A stretch of DNA of 64,000 nucleotides from Novosphingobium jiangmenense (GCF_015694345.1 NZ_JADQDC010000001.1:519424-583423); one strand, 5' to 3'. Shown: positions 8,911 to 18,557, counted from the first letter of the stretch. Translations and numbers: made by a program. Notes: a model not told the origin generated them from the letters alone.

Positions 8911-11054
8911 CAGTAGAAGCGCAGCGCCTTGGCCCACTGGCTTTGCGGGTAGCGCTTCTTCAGTTCATCGTACCAGCCCTTGCGCGTGGCGAGCGGCACT
9001 TGTGCGGCTTCGTATTCGGCCATCGTGCGCGAGGGACCGGCGCAGCCATTGTTGCCGGACGGCGCATAGCAGCGGACCGCGCGGTAGAGCGCATAGGCGC
9101 GCAATTCTGCGGGCGCGGCCTTGTTGGCGATGATCGCGGCGTAGATGGCGTCGCGATAGCTGGCCTTGCCGGGGAACTGGTCAGCTGCGTTACCCAGAAC
9201 CATCGGTCCCGGCACGTTCACGCCATCGCCCGGCGTGTGCAGGGCAAAGCCATCGAAGCCGTTCAGCCGCCAGAAGTCGCCGAGGCACAGGCGGGCGCGC
9301 TGGTCAGCCGGATTGCGGGCGAGCGTGGCAGCGGTCTGCGCGATGGCGGGGCAGGCAAAGCCGTCCGACCACTGGCCCTTGGTGAAGAGGCCGACCGGCA
9401 CTTGCTCCTGCCGCGCAAAGCCCCACAGCCCGCCATCGGTATTGGCACCGGCAGGCACCAGCGCCACGTCGCGGGTGAAATCGGCAAAGGCGCCGCGCGT
9501 CAGGTCCTTGTGCAGCAGGGTGAAGCGCGCAACGTCGCGTTCATGCCCCGGACGCGAGGCGTCCGCCGCGCTGGCGCGCAGGATCGCGGGGCTGGCGATC
9601 GTCTGGAGCAGCACTTCGCGGATCGACTGTTCCTGCACTGGCGATCCGGGCGCGAAGGCCTGATCGACCCGGCCATCGCGCTGCCAGAGCAGGGCGAGGG
9701 CGAGTTCGGCGAGCGGGCGCTGGTGGAAGGGGCTGGCCGCGCCGATCAGCTCGCGCCAGAACCCGGCCTCGTTGGGATCGCGCAGGGCCGAGAGTGCCTG
9801 TCCGCGCACCATCTGGCGGCTGAACGCGAGCGGCGTCATCCCCTTGGCCCGCGCGGCATCGGGCAGGATCGAGAGGATCGGCTGGGCGTTCTCGCCCGCG
9901 TAAGTGATCCGCGTCGCTTCGAGCAGGCCGTAGAGATCGGGGTAGCCCGAGAGCTGTGGCTTGTGCGCGGCAAGCTCGGCGGCGGAGAAGCCGACCGCCG
10001 GGCCATCGTACACCGGGCGCATCCGCTTCATGTCGGCCAGCGCGAGCAGTAGCGGCGCCTTGCCCTGCCGTGCCACGACAGCGGACGCATCCTCCCGCTC
10101 GAGCAGCTTGCGGTCGATCTCCTCGGCCAGATACGCGGCCTCGATGCTGGAAGCGGGCGTGGACTTGAGCAGCGCCTCGTAAGCGCCGACCAGCGTATCG
10201 GTATCGCCGCCCAGCCACGCCACGCGGCGCTTCAGCCCTTGCGCGGAGTCCGCGTAACGGCCCTTGGGATAGGCGGCGAGATAGGCGTCGATGGCCTTGG
10301 CCGCAGAAGTCAGCGCCGCCCGGTCTACCTTCTCCGGCCCGGCAAAATCACCCCACTCGTCGAGCGAGGTTGCCGCCGCGCGGCGCAACCCGATACGGAT
10401 CGGCATGTAGCGGGCGGTCTCGGCGATCCACGGATTGCCCGACCTGGCCAGCGCGGCAAAGCCCGCATCCGCCGCCGCGTAATCCGCCTTGTGGAAGGCA
10501 TCGGCGGCCTTGAGATAGGCGAGGAACGCGCGGCCCTGCTGGCTGGCAACGGCTGCATCGTTCCATTCGCCTTCGTGGCAGCCTGTCGTTTCGCGCAAGG
10601 TGGTGAGTGCGGCCCGCTCGCCCGCCGGAACGCCCTTGTCCGCCGCCAGCGCCTCAAGGAAATCGGCGCTCCCCGGCATGGCCTCGTAGCACTTCTTCTC
10701 GTCATACTCAGGCTCGGCCATCTCGGGCTCCGGCCACAGCGAGGAGCGCAGGCCCTCCCACGACAGGAACACCTTGCCGAACTGCGGATCGTTCACGTCG
10801 ACCTTGGCCTCGGCAGGCAAGCCCTGCCCCGGCTGGATGCTCTGCATCAGCATGATCAGGTTGATGCGCGTGTCGTTGCCGGGGCTGATCAGCGCGCGTC
10901 CGGCGCAGTCATACTCCAGCGCGCCCAGCTGCCAGCCGGGATAGCACGATGAGTCGGCACAGGCCCACAGCGCCGTGCCGACGCCAAGGCTGCCGAGCGC
11001 CACGGCTGCGGCGGCGGTGAGGACGGGATGCTTGGCAAACAGGCGCTTGATCAT
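8907..11054 (-). CDS. Large TPR-like envelope protein of unknown function
   Basis: About 715 residues from ATG at 11054. The N-terminus MIKRLFAKHPVLTAAAAVAL is a membrane anchor or signal. The rest is rich in alpha-helical repeat-like segments (AFHKADYAAADAGFAALARSG, followed by AYLAAYPKGRYADSA) that resemble the tetratricopeptide or YfiO type. An earlier in-frame ATG (11087) adds only 11 charged residues. Paired cysteines (CADSSC, CYAPSGNNGC) suggest disulfides outside the cytoplasm. It is coupled to the lipoprotein gene by a 4-bp overlap, so the two probably act together in the envelope. No enzymatic motif seen. Confidence 0.7.
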   Translation of the reverse strand: MIKRLFAKHPVLTAAAAVALGSLGVGTALWACADSSCYPGWQLGALEYDCAGRALISPGNDTRINLIMLMQSIQPGQGLPAEAKVDVNDPQFGKVFLSWEGLRSSLWPEPEMAEPEYDEKKCYEAMPGSADFLEALAADKGVPAGERAALTTLRETTGCHEGEWNDAAVASQQGRAFLAYLKAADAFHKADYAAADAGFAALARSGNPWIAETARYMPIRIGLRRAAATSLDEWGDFAGPEKVDRAALTSAAKAIDAYLAAYPKGRYADSAQGLKRRVAWLGGDTDTLVGAYEALLKSTPASSIEAAYLAEEIDRKLLEREDASAVVARQGKAPLLLALADMKRMRPVYDGPAVGFSAAELAAHKPQLSGYPDLYGLLEATRITYAGENAQPILSILPDAARAKGMTPLAFSRQMVRGQALSALRDPNEAGFWRELIGAASPFHQRPLAELALALLWQRDGRVDQAFAPGSPVQEQSIREVLLQTIASPAILRASAADASRPGHERDVARFTLLHKDLTRGAFADFTRDVALVPAGANTDGGLWGFARQEQVPVGLFTKGQWSDGFACPAIAQTAATLARNPADQRARLCLGDFWRLNGFDGFALHTPGDGVNVPGPMVLGNAADQFPGKASYRDAIYAAIIANKAAPAELRAYALYRAVRCYAPSGNNGCAGPSRTMAEYEAAQVPLATRKGWYDELKKRYPQSQWAKALRFYW

Positions 11055-11108
11055 GCGCGGCAAGGTGGCCCAGCGGCCCCCTCGCACGCAATGCCCTTCA
11101 TCACATTG

Positions 11109-12764
11109 TCACACGAACTCGGCCTGGCGCGTCTCTGCCGGAGCCAGTGGTGGCAATCCCCGGATCACGTCGGCGATCTTCTCGGCGATCATGATCGTCG
11201 GCGCATTGGTGTTGCCGCCGATCAGCGCGGGGATGACCGAGGCATCGACGACGCGCAGACCTTCGAGGCCGATGACCTTGCAGTCCTTGTCGACCACGGC
11301 CAGCGGATCGTCCTTGGTGCCCATCTTCGCGGTGCCGACCGGGTGGTAGATCGTCTCGCCCTTGGCGCGCACCCAGGCGTCGATGTCCGCGTCTGACTGC
11401 ACATGCGCGCCCGGCCAGATTTCCTCTCCGCGATAGGGCGCGAGCGCGTCCTGCGCCGCCACGTCGCGGGCGATGCGGATGCCTTCGCGCACCACGCGGC
11501 GGTCTTCCTCGGCGGCGAGGAAGTTGGTGAGGATTGCAGGGTCGGCGTAAGGATCGGCGCTGGCGAGCGAGACGCTGCCCCGGCTTTCCGGGCGCAGCTG
11601 GCAGACGTGGATGGTGAAGCCGTCGCGGTTGGCCTTCACCTTGGCGTGCTCCTGCATGATCGCGATGACGAAATGGATCTGCAGGTCGGGCCGATCAAGA
11701 TCGGGCCGTGATTTGAGGAAGGCGCCCGCCTCCAGTCCGTTCTGGCGCCCGGTGCCCTTGCCGGTCAGGAGATATTGCAGGCCGACCTTCAATTGCCGCA
11801 ACCCCTTGATCTCGTTGTAGAGCGAGATCGGCCGGGTGCAGGCCCAGTTGAGCGTGACGTCGAGATGGTCCTGCAGGTTCTGGCCGACGCCCTTCAGCGC
11901 ATGGACCGGGGTGATGCCCTTGGCCTTGAGCGCCTCGGGATCGCCGATGCCCGACAGCTGGAGGATCTGCGGGCTCTGGAACGCGCCTGCGCAAAGCAGG
12001 ACTTCACGCCGCGCATCGGCCCGCAGCGGTGCCTTGCCCTGACCGAGCGAATACTCCACGCCCACAGCGCGCCCGTCCTCCACCACGATGCGGTGGACCC
12101 GCGCTCCGGTCACGATCGAGAGATTGGCCCGCTTGCCCGCGATCGGCGCGAGGTAGCCGCGCGCGGCGCTCCAGCGCTGGCCGTCGTTGATGGTCAGCTG
12201 GTAGCGCCCGAAGCCTTCCTGGTCCGCGCCGTTGAAATCGGGGGTGACCTTGTGCCCGGCCTGCCGCCCCGCCTCGATCACGCCGCGATAGAGCGGATGG
12301 TCGGAATTCTCGCCCCAGTTGACCTTGAGCGGGCCGCCTGCGCCATGGAACTGGTCAGCGCCGCCGCAATAATCCTCGGCCTTGCGGAAATAGGGCAGGA
12401 CATCGGCGTAGGACCAGCCCTCCAGCCCCATCTGCCGCCACTGGTCGTAGTCGCGGGCGTGGCCGCGGATATAGACCATGCCGTTGATCGCCGAGGACCC
12501 GCCGAGGCCCTTGCCCCGGGGGTGCCACATGCGGCGATTGTCCATGTGCGGCTCTGGCTCGGACCAGAAGCCCCAGTTGTGCTTGCTCTTCTGCTTGATC
12601 AGCGTGCCGACGCCCGCCGGCATCCGCACCAGCACCGAGGTGTTGGGTCCGCCTGCCTCGAGCAGCAGCACCCGCACCTGCGGATCTTCGGAGAGGCGGG
12701 CGGCCAGCACCGATCCGGCACTGCCCGCCCCGATCACGATATAGTCGAACGCGCCTTCCGCCAT
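11109..12764 (-). CDS. GMC-family FAD oxidoreductase (choline dehydrogenase-like)
   Basis: A 551-residue flavoprotein alcohol dehydrogenase. The FAD loop IGAGSAGSVLAARLSE is at the N-terminus, the GMC signature region GLGGSSAINGMVYIRG is in the first quarter, and the C-terminal YHPVGTAKMG carries the catalytic His region. It would oxidise an alcohol to an aldehyde, passing electrons to the respiratory chain. Length is normal. It has no close partner: an SDR gene lies 92 bp upstream on the same strand. Confidence 0.93.
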   Translation of the reverse strand: MAEGAFDYIVIGAGSAGSVLAARLSEDPQVRVLLLEAGGPNTSVLVRMPAGVGTLIKQKSKHNWGFWSEPEPHMDNRRMWHPRGKGLGGSSAINGMVYIRGHARDYDQWRQMGLEGWSYADVLPYFRKAEDYCGGADQFHGAGGPLKVNWGENSDHPLYRGVIEAGRQAGHKVTPDFNGADQEGFGRYQLTINDGQRWSAARGYLAPIAGKRANLSIVTGARVHRIVVEDGRAVGVEYSLGQGKAPLRADARREVLLCAGAFQSPQILQLSGIGDPEALKAKGITPVHALKGVGQNLQDHLDVTLNWACTRPISLYNEIKGLRQLKVGLQYLLTGKGTGRQNGLEAGAFLKSRPDLDRPDLQIHFVIAIMQEHAKVKANRDGFTIHVCQLRPESRGSVSLASADPYADPAILTNFLAAEEDRRVVREGIRIARDVAAQDALAPYRGEEIWPGAHVQSDADIDAWVRAKGETIYHPVGTAKMGTKDDPLAVVDKDCKVIGLEGLRVVDASVIPALIGGNTNAPTIMIAEKIADVIRGLPPLAPAETRQAEFV

Positions 12765-12856
12765 TTCGCCACCTGTCCCGATTCCGCATTCATCGCGGTT
12801 ACTGCTTTGGGGTTATTGGCAGAGGGGTAATTAAGCGGACGGTTAAACGCAAGTGA

Positions 12857-13615
12857 TCAGAAGGCGGTAGCGCCCCCGTCGACCACCATGGCATGGCCGG
12901 TGACGAAGCTGGCGGCAGGCGAGCACAGCCAGACCACCGCTTCGGCGATCTCGCTGGCCGAGCCCATGCGGCCCATCGGCGTCATGCCATCGATCAGCGC
13001 CTTCATTTCGGGGTTCTGCACCAGCGGCGCGGTCATCGGCGTCTCGATCACGCCGGGGCATACGGCATTGACGCGGATCCCGGCCTTGGCCCAGCGCAGC
13101 GCGCCATGGCGGGCAAGGCCGACGACGCCGTGCTTCGCGGCGGTATAGGCAGGCTGGCCACCATTGCCGACGAGGCCGTTGATCGAGGCCGTGTTGACGA
13201 TCGCGCCGCCGCCGTTCTGCAACATCACGGCGGCTTCCTCGCGCATGCAGCGCATCACGCCCGAGAGGTTGATCGCGATGTCGCGCTCCCAGATCGCGTC
13301 GTCGTACTGGTCGTCGGTGATGCGATTGATGCCGGCGTTGTTGAACGCGCAGTCGAGCCCGCCGAACTTTTCGACCGTGGCGGCAACCATGGCCTTGACC
13401 TCGTCGGCCTTGCTCACGTCGCAGCGCACGAAAGCGGCCTTGCCACCGGCAGCCTCGATCAGGGCGACAGTCTCGGCGCATCCCGCCTCGTTCACGTCGC
13501 TGACCATCACGCTCGCGCCCGAACGCGCGAACACTTCCGCCGCCGCGCGACCGATGCCGCCGCCTGCGCCGGTGACGAGTGCTACCTTGCCTTCAAGGCC
13601 ATAGTTGATTGCCAT
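12857..13615 (-). CDS. SDR family oxidoreductase
   Basis: A 252-residue classical SDR with all hallmarks: TGAGGGIG near the N-terminus, NNAG, a catalytic Ser in NTASI, YTAAKHG and a C-terminal VDGG. Very similar in style to 3-oxoacyl-ACP reductase-like or cyclohexanol dehydrogenase-like enzymes. The NTF2-like gene lies 25 bp upstream on the same strand, so both probably share one transcript starting near 14200. Confidence 0.92.
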   Translation of the reverse strand: MAINYGLEGKVALVTGAGGGIGRAAAEVFARSGASVMVSDVNEAGCAETVALIEAAGGKAAFVRCDVSKADEVKAMVAATVEKFGGLDCAFNNAGINRITDDQYDDAIWERDIAINLSGVMRCMREEAAVMLQNGGGAIVNTASINGLVGNGGQPAYTAAKHGVVGLARHGALRWAKAGIRVNAVCPGVIETPMTAPLVQNPEMKALIDGMTPMGRMGSASEIAEAVVWLCSPAASFVTGHAMVVDGGATAF

Positions 13616-13640
13616 GTCTGAATTCCCCTCTGGTATCTGG

Positions 13641-14144
13641 TCAGGCTGCGGGCGCTTCGGCCAGCGCGATCACGGTGACGCCGCCATCCTCGGCCACCTG
13701 TTCGGTGAGCATCGAGGTGACGCGGCTGACGGTCTCGACGATCCACCAGCGCCCGTCGCGCTTCTCGTAGACGTCATCATATTCCACGGCGAGGCGGACG
13801 ACCTGGCGCGGTCCGGTCAGGATCGTGCGGAAGTTGAGCGACCACTTGCCCGTGGCGCGGGCATCGCCATCCAATGCGATTTCCCAGTTGGTGGCGTGGT
13901 GGATGTCATAGACGCCGCCGTTGCAGGCCATCTGCTGGTAGATCGCGACGAAGGCGTCGCGGTCATCGAATTCGGGGAAGTTCTCGTAGGCAATGCGGAT
14001 CTTGCCGGTGGCAAAGCAATCGCGCACATCCTCGACCTGCTTGAGATCGCAGGCGCGCAAGTAGCGGGCCTTCAAAGCGCGGATCGCTTCCTTGTCCTCA
14101 AGCGCGGTGAGGCGGGCGGCAACGTCTTCCAGGCTGATCGACAC
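13641..14144 (-). CDS. NTF2-like/SnoaL_4-type protein
   Basis: A 167-residue NTF2-like protein. GTG at 14144 was chosen because GGAGGAG lies just upstream (complement of 14152-14158), and earlier in-frame starts would run into the promoter region. RYLRACDLKQVEDVRDCFA and HHATN are typical of the group that includes dioxygenase beta-like and SnoaL-like proteins. It pairs with the SDR downstream, repeating the SDR-NTF2 arrangement seen elsewhere in the window. Confidence 0.82.
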   Translation of the reverse strand: MSISLEDVAARLTALEDKEAIRALKARYLRACDLKQVEDVRDCFATGKIRIAYENFPEFDDRDAFVAIYQQMACNGGVYDIHHATNWEIALDGDARATGKWSLNFRTILTGPRQVVRLAVEYDDVYEKRDGRWWIVETVSRVTSMLTEQVAEDGGVTVIALAEAPAA

Positions 14145-14201
14145 AGGCTCTCTCCTCCGAATGCACTTCGCATGATTCGGCTTTTGAAACGGGTATAGGG
14201 A

Positions 14202-14209
14202 TACGCATT
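14202..14209. promoter_or_regulatory. TACGCATT octamer upstream of NTF2-like/SDR pair
   Basis: TACGCATT about 58 bp upstream of the GTG at 14144 and on the promoter side of that gene. The same octamer, in either orientation, occurs at 1110, 24132, 29419, 48147 and 50254, each time in a promoter region. Confidence 0.4.
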
Positions 14210-14247
14210 CATCCGTCAAAGGATGTTTTGTGCCAATGAACGCGTAA

Positions 14248-14883
14248 TCAATCCACCTTGCTGCCGCCGAGGAAGATGGAAACGCAGCGCCGCGCATGGG
14301 CAGCAACGCCAGTGCTGTCAGGCAGGTCCATGCCGACCAGCATGGCGTTGTGCAGCGGCGACAGGGCCATGGCGACGAACAGCATCGTGCGCTCGGTCGA
14401 ATCCCCCTCTTCGAGGCCCAGCTTGCGCAGATAGGCGGCGAGCGGCGCGATCATGAAATCGAAGTGGCCGCGCTGGATCGACCCTGCCAGTTCGGGAAAC
14501 TCCGCCGCTTCGCGCAGGAACAGCGCGCCCATGCCGTAGCTGTCCTCGCGCGTCAGTTCCTGATGCAGTTCGAGAACATAGCGCTCGAGCGCGGCGCGCG
14601 GGTCCTCGCCCTCACCCGGTTCGATGCGCGGAAAGCGTTCGGCCCCCAGCATCACGCAGGCGCGGAACAGCGCTTCCTTGTCGGCATGCCAAGCATAGAG
14701 CGTGCGCTTGGTGACGCCTGCGGCAGCGGCAACCTCGTCCATCGTCGTCGCGCGGTAGCCGCGCCGCACGAAGATGCCGCGCGCCACCTCAAGCAGATGC
14801 GCCATGCGCAGGCGCGTGGATTCGGCCGAGGGCCTGCCTCTGCGGGCATTGGCGACAGGGGCTGCTGCGTCCGTTTCCACCAT
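14248..14883 (-). CDS. TetR-family transcriptional regulator
   Basis: A 211-residue repressor. The N-terminal helix-turn-helix MDEVAAAAGVTKRTLYAWHADKEALF is preceded by a basic arm RRGRPSAESTR, and the C-terminal ligand domain is all-helical. The ATG at 14883 follows GGGAGGC; the longer in-frame reading would cross the divergent promoter. It is transcribed away from the six-gene operon starting at 15011, and a palindrome in the shared 127-bp region is its likely operator. Ligand unknown. Confidence 0.92.
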   Translation of the reverse strand: MVETDAAAPVANARRGRPSAESTRLRMAHLLEVARGIFVRRGYRATTMDEVAAAAGVTKRTLYAWHADKEALFRACVMLGAERFPRIEPGEGEDPRAALERYVLELHQELTREDSYGMGALFLREAAEFPELAGSIQRGHFDFMIAPLAAYLRKLGLEEGDSTERTMLFVAMALSPLHNAMLVGMDLPDSTGVAAHARRCVSIFLGGSKVD

Positions 14884-14921
14884 GCCTCCCTGCCCGCTTC
14901 GTCGGGTGTCGTAAATCCCGC

Positions 14922-14950
14922 TTGATAAATATACTGTCCGGTATACCATT
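14922..14950 (+). promoter_or_regulatory. Divergent promoter region with TetR-type operator
   Basis: TATAC-TGTCCG-GTATA (14930-14945) is a perfect 5-bp-arm inverted repeat between tetR and the 15011 operon. It overlaps a TTGATA (14922-14927)/ACCATT (14945-14950) box pair 17 bp apart, so repressor binding there would block the operon promoter. Confidence 0.5.
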
Positions 14951-15010
14951 GCAAGCGAACCAGCGAGACAACCCCGCGAATCAAGCGGGACGGGAAGAGG
15001 AGGCCAAGCG

Positions 15011-16054
15011 ATGGCCACAGCAGCAACGATGCGCCTCGCGCGCGTCCACGGCCCTGCCGACGTGCGGCTCGATGAGGTGCCGGTGCCCACCTGCGGCCCC
15101 GGCGAGGCGCTGGTGCGCGTGGCCGCCTGCGGCGTCTGCGGCAGCGACCTTGGCTATATCGCGCAAGGTGGCCTTGGCGGGGTGGAACCACTGTCGCAGC
15201 CGCTACCGATAGGCCACGAATTTGCCGGGACCGTGGTGGCCGTGGGCGAAGGCGTAGCGGGCGTGACGCCGGGACAGCGCGTCGCGGTAAATCCTGACCG
15301 CGCCTATATCGGCGGCGGCGGCCCTGATGGCGCGATGGCCCCCTACATCCGCGTTGCCGGGGCCGAGATCGGCGAGACGCTGTTTGCCCTGCCCGCCAGC
15401 CTGTCGTTCGAACGCGCGGCACTGGCCGAACCACTCTCGGTCGGCCTTCACGGCCTGCGCGTCGGCGGCGCCAAGTCGTCGGACAAGATCGCCATTCTTG
15501 GCGCAGGGCCTATCGGCCTGTGTACGCTGGTCATGGCGCGGCACCTGGGCGCAACCGACATCGCCATTTTCGACCGCGTGCCCGAGCGCCTCGAACGCGC
15601 CCGCGCGCTGGGTGCCGGGCTTGCCGTCAACGTCGGTGAAGAAACCCTGACCTCGGCTCTCAGCCGCTTCCACGGCAAGGGCGAACGCTTCGGCAGCGCT
15701 TATGTCGGCACCGACCTGTTCGTCGACTGCGCCGGGTCCGCCGCCGCGCTGGAGGAAGTCGTCGCGGGGGCGAAATACCGCGCGCGCATCAGCGTCGTCG
15801 CCCTGCACCACAAGCCGCTGGCGCTCGACCTGTGGCGGATGATGGCCAACGAGATCACCGTAGCGGGCTCCATCGCCGACAACCGCGCCGCAGAGTTCGG
15901 CGAGGCCATCGCGATGCTGGCGCATGCGGGCCAGGACCTGTCCGCGCTGATCAGCCACCGCTTCGACTTTTCCCGCTTTCACGAGGCCCTTGCCGTAGCC
16001 GCCGACGGTGCGCGCGCGGCCAAGGTGATGCTGACCTTCCCGGAGCCTGCATGA
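15011..16054 (+). CDS. Zinc-type alcohol/polyol dehydrogenase (MDR superfamily)
   Basis: A 347-residue medium-chain dehydrogenase. Catalytic-zinc ligands are visible in CGVCGSD and IGHEFAG, and the NAD loop is GAGPIG. The four-cysteine structural-zinc lobe is absent: the corresponding region reads NPDRAYIGGGGPDG. This is compatible with threonine- or polyol-dehydrogenase-like members that use only one zinc. It is the first gene of a six-gene operon, and its stop overlaps the next start (ATGA). Preceded by GGGAAGAGGAGG, a strong ribosome-binding site. Confidence 0.9.
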   Translation: MATAATMRLARVHGPADVRLDEVPVPTCGPGEALVRVAACGVCGSDLGYIAQGGLGGVEPLSQPLPIGHEFAGTVVAVGEGVAGVTPGQRVAVNPDRAYIGGGGPDGAMAPYIRVAGAEIGETLFALPASLSFERAALAEPLSVGLHGLRVGGAKSSDKIAILGAGPIGLCTLVMARHLGATDIAIFDRVPERLERARALGAGLAVNVGEETLTSALSRFHGKGERFGSAYVGTDLFVDCAGSAAALEEVVAGAKYRARISVVALHHKPLALDLWRMMANEITVAGSIADNRAAEFGEAIAMLAHAGQDLSALISHRFDFSRFHEALAVAADGARAAKVMLTFPEPA

Positions 16055-17307
16055 GCCAGATCATCCATATCGACGACATGGCCGATCCCGTCGTCACCCC
16101 GGCGCTTGCCGCATGGCGCGAAGGGCCTGCCGATTTCCCCTGCCCGATGACGGCAGGCGAGGTGCTGGCCCGCGCCATGGCCGAAACCGGGCTTTCGGAC
16201 TTCGGCGACGACACCGGCTTCCGCCAGCGCCTCGCCGTGATCCTCGAAGCACTCTATGAGGACGAGGGCCTGACGCGCGGGGGCCGCGTCTTCGTGCTGA
16301 AACAGGCGGTGCGCGCCATGGCCAATCGCCTGCGTATCGAGGATCTGGTCAGGCGCCACCCCGAAATCCTCGAGGTGCCGGTGGAGCGCCCGATCTTCAT
16401 CGCCGGGCTGCCGCGCTCGGGCACCACCCACCTCGTCAACTGGCTCTCGCGCGACGAGCGGCTGACCTCGCTGACGCTGTGGGAGTCCGAAGAGCCGGTG
16501 GCAGGGCCGCCCGTCCCCCCCGGCGAAGTCGATCCGCGCGTCACCCGTTCCGCCGAATTCTGGGGCGCGTTCGGTGCGCTCGTCCCGCACATGGCAGCGA
16601 TGCACGAGATGGCGGCGAACGACATCCACGAGGACAACGAACTGCTGTTCATGGACATGAACTGCTACAACTGGGAGTTCTCCGCCCGCCTGCCGCGCTG
16701 GACCCGCCACTACCTCGCGCATGACCGCGCCGGGTCATACGCCTACGAGAAGAAAGTGCTTCAGGCCATCGCGTGGCAGCGCGGAAAACCTGAAGGCGTG
16801 CGCTGGCTGCTCAAGTCCCCGCAGCACATGGAGAACCTTGCTGCGATCAAGGCGGTGTTCCCCGATGCGACGATGGTGATAACCCACCGCGATCCGGTCG
16901 ATGTGCTGCGCTCGCTCACCACGATGCTCGGCTATTCCGACCGCACGCGGCGTTCGTGGATCGACCCGCCCGCGCTTGCCCGCCTCTGGGCCGACCGCAT
17001 CGAGGCGCTGCTGCGCGAATGCGTCGCCCAGCGCGAGGCGTGGGGGGCCGAGCAATCGCTCGACGTGCTGTTCCACCAATACATGGCCGACCAGCAGGGC
17101 ATGGCGCGCCGGATCTATGCCCTCGCCGGGCTCGACCTGCCGCCCGAGACCGAGGCGAAGCTGCTGGGCTACCTCGCCGAGAACCCGCGCCATGCCCACG
17201 GCAAGGTCCATTACGATCTCGAAGGCGTGTTCGGCATGGACGTGGCCGCGCTGCGCCAGCGCTTTGCCTTCTACTACGAGCGCTTCCCGGTGAAGCAGGA
17301 GCACTGA
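16051..17307 (+). CDS. Sulfotransferase family protein
   Basis: A 418-residue cytosolic sulfotransferase-fold enzyme. The 5'-phosphosulfate loop is GLPRSGTTHLVNWL near residue 115 and the 3'-phosphate-binding motif is THRDPVDVLRSL. It would move a sulfate from PAPS to a hydroxyl, though several bacterial members of this family have unknown acceptors. The ATG at 16051 overlaps the upstream stop by 4 bp. It sits in an operon of dehydrogenases, so it may tag or mask a hydroxyl of the pathway substrate. Confidence 0.9.
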   Translation: MSQIIHIDDMADPVVTPALAAWREGPADFPCPMTAGEVLARAMAETGLSDFGDDTGFRQRLAVILEALYEDEGLTRGGRVFVLKQAVRAMANRLRIEDLVRRHPEILEVPVERPIFIAGLPRSGTTHLVNWLSRDERLTSLTLWESEEPVAGPPVPPGEVDPRVTRSAEFWGAFGALVPHMAAMHEMAANDIHEDNELLFMDMNCYNWEFSARLPRWTRHYLAHDRAGSYAYEKKVLQAIAWQRGKPEGVRWLLKSPQHMENLAAIKAVFPDATMVITHRDPVDVLRSLTTMLGYSDRTRRSWIDPPALARLWADRIEALLRECVAQREAWGAEQSLDVLFHQYMADQQGMARRIYALAGLDLPPETEAKLLGYLAENPRHAHGKVHYDLEGVFGMDVAALRQRFAFYYERFPVKQEH

Positions 17308-17309
17308 CG

Positions 17310-18557
17310 ATGAGCCGCACTGACATGAGCCGCACCGGCACCGCCCGCCAGCGCCTGCTTTCCGGCCAGGCCTGGGACGATTTCTGCGATACGCTCAAGC
17401 TTGCCGGGCGGCACATCGAGGCCTTCGACGGCCCGCTGTCCGATCTCGACCGCGCCGAATGGTATCGCTTCATGACCCGCCTTGCCCGCTCGAGCATGGA
17501 GCGCCTGATCGAGAATGCCGAGCCGACCCGCCCGCGCCTGCGCGACATGGTCTGGCGGCAGTCGATCAACGTCCAGACGGTCGATCAGGACCACCTGATG
17601 TGCCAGTTCGACGAGGCGCGCGACTATCGCATCACCGGCACGCGCGGCTCGATCCCCTATTTCGTCATGGCGCTGTGCACCTGCCCCGCCCCCGATGCGC
17701 CGGGCGCCGAGGATTGGGCGCCGCAGGGCTTTGCGGGGCTGGAACGCTTCGATCCTTCCAACCTCAAGACCACCGGCTTTCTCCATTCCCGCCAGATGAC
17801 CTTTGCCGAGGATGGCAGCTTCGAGGTGATCCTCTCGCGCAGCGATCCGGGCGAGGGCCACAACTGGCTGCGCCTTTCGCCTGAAACAAACTGCATCCTG
17901 ATCCGCCTCGTCTGGTCCGACCGCGCGAGCGAGGTCGCGCCTGTGATGACCATCGAGCGCATGGACAATGCCCCGCCCGAACCTGTCACCCCCGCCCTGA
18001 TCGCCGATGGCCTTGCCTGGACCGCGCAGGCCGTGGTCGGGTATGCCGAACTGGTGCGCAACTGGTGGCAGGGGAGCCAGGGCAACTTCGCCGCGCGTCT
18101 CAACCGGCTTGACTACAGCCGCGCGCAGTATCTCTCGAACGGCGGGGTGCCCGATCGGCACGTTGCCTTCGGCGGCTGGGAGAAGGGGCTGGACGAGGCG
18201 CTGGTGCTCGAATTCACGCCGCCCGAATGCGAATACTGGAACTTCCAGCTGTGCAACATCTGGCAGGAAAACCTCGATACGTTCGAGGACGGCAACGGCT
18301 GGATCAACAACTACCGCCACGTTGCCGAAGCCGATGGCCGGGTGCGCGTGGTGATTGCCGAGAGCGACCCCGGCATGGGCGGCAACTGGATCAACTCCTA
18401 CGGCCACGAACGCGGGCTGTGGGGCCTGCGCTTCGTGCTGACCGAACAGACCGCGCCGGTAACGCTGTGGCGCCTGCCGCTGGCGACGCTCAAGGCCGAA
18501 GGGCTGGCCGCGCTCGATCCCGCCAAGGCCGCCCTCACCGGGCAGTTCGTCGACTGA
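17310..18557 (+). CDS. DUF1214-like protein
   Basis: A 415-residue protein without recognisable catalytic motifs. Segments such as YWNFQLCNIW and the C-terminal ESDPGMGGNWI resemble the DUF1214 family, often found beside sulfotransferases in sphingomonads. ATG at 17310 is 2 bp after the sulfotransferase stop. Rich in Trp (EYWNFQ, NWWQGSQGNF), suggesting a sugar- or ring-binding pocket; that is inference. Confidence 0.75.
   Translation: MSRTDMSRTGTARQRLLSGQAWDDFCDTLKLAGRHIEAFDGPLSDLDRAEWYRFMTRLARSSMERLIENAEPTRPRLRDMVWRQSINVQTVDQDHLMCQFDEARDYRITGTRGSIPYFVMALCTCPAPDAPGAEDWAPQGFAGLERFDPSNLKTTGFLHSRQMTFAEDGSFEVILSRSDPGEGHNWLRLSPETNCILIRLVWSDRASEVAPVMTIERMDNAPPEPVTPALIADGLAWTAQAVVGYAELVRNWWQGSQGNFAARLNRLDYSRAQYLSNGGVPDRHVAFGGWEKGLDEALVLEFTPPECEYWNFQLCNIWQENLDTFEDGNGWINNYRHVAEADGRVRVVIAESDPGMGGNWINSYGHERGLWGLRFVLTEQTAPVTLWRLPLATLKAEGLAALDPAKAALTGQFVD

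Noticed and set aside
8538..10052. 504-residue open frame opposite the TPR-like gene
   Set aside because: Antisense to a gene with a signal peptide and a 4-bp-coupled neighbour; no domain signal.
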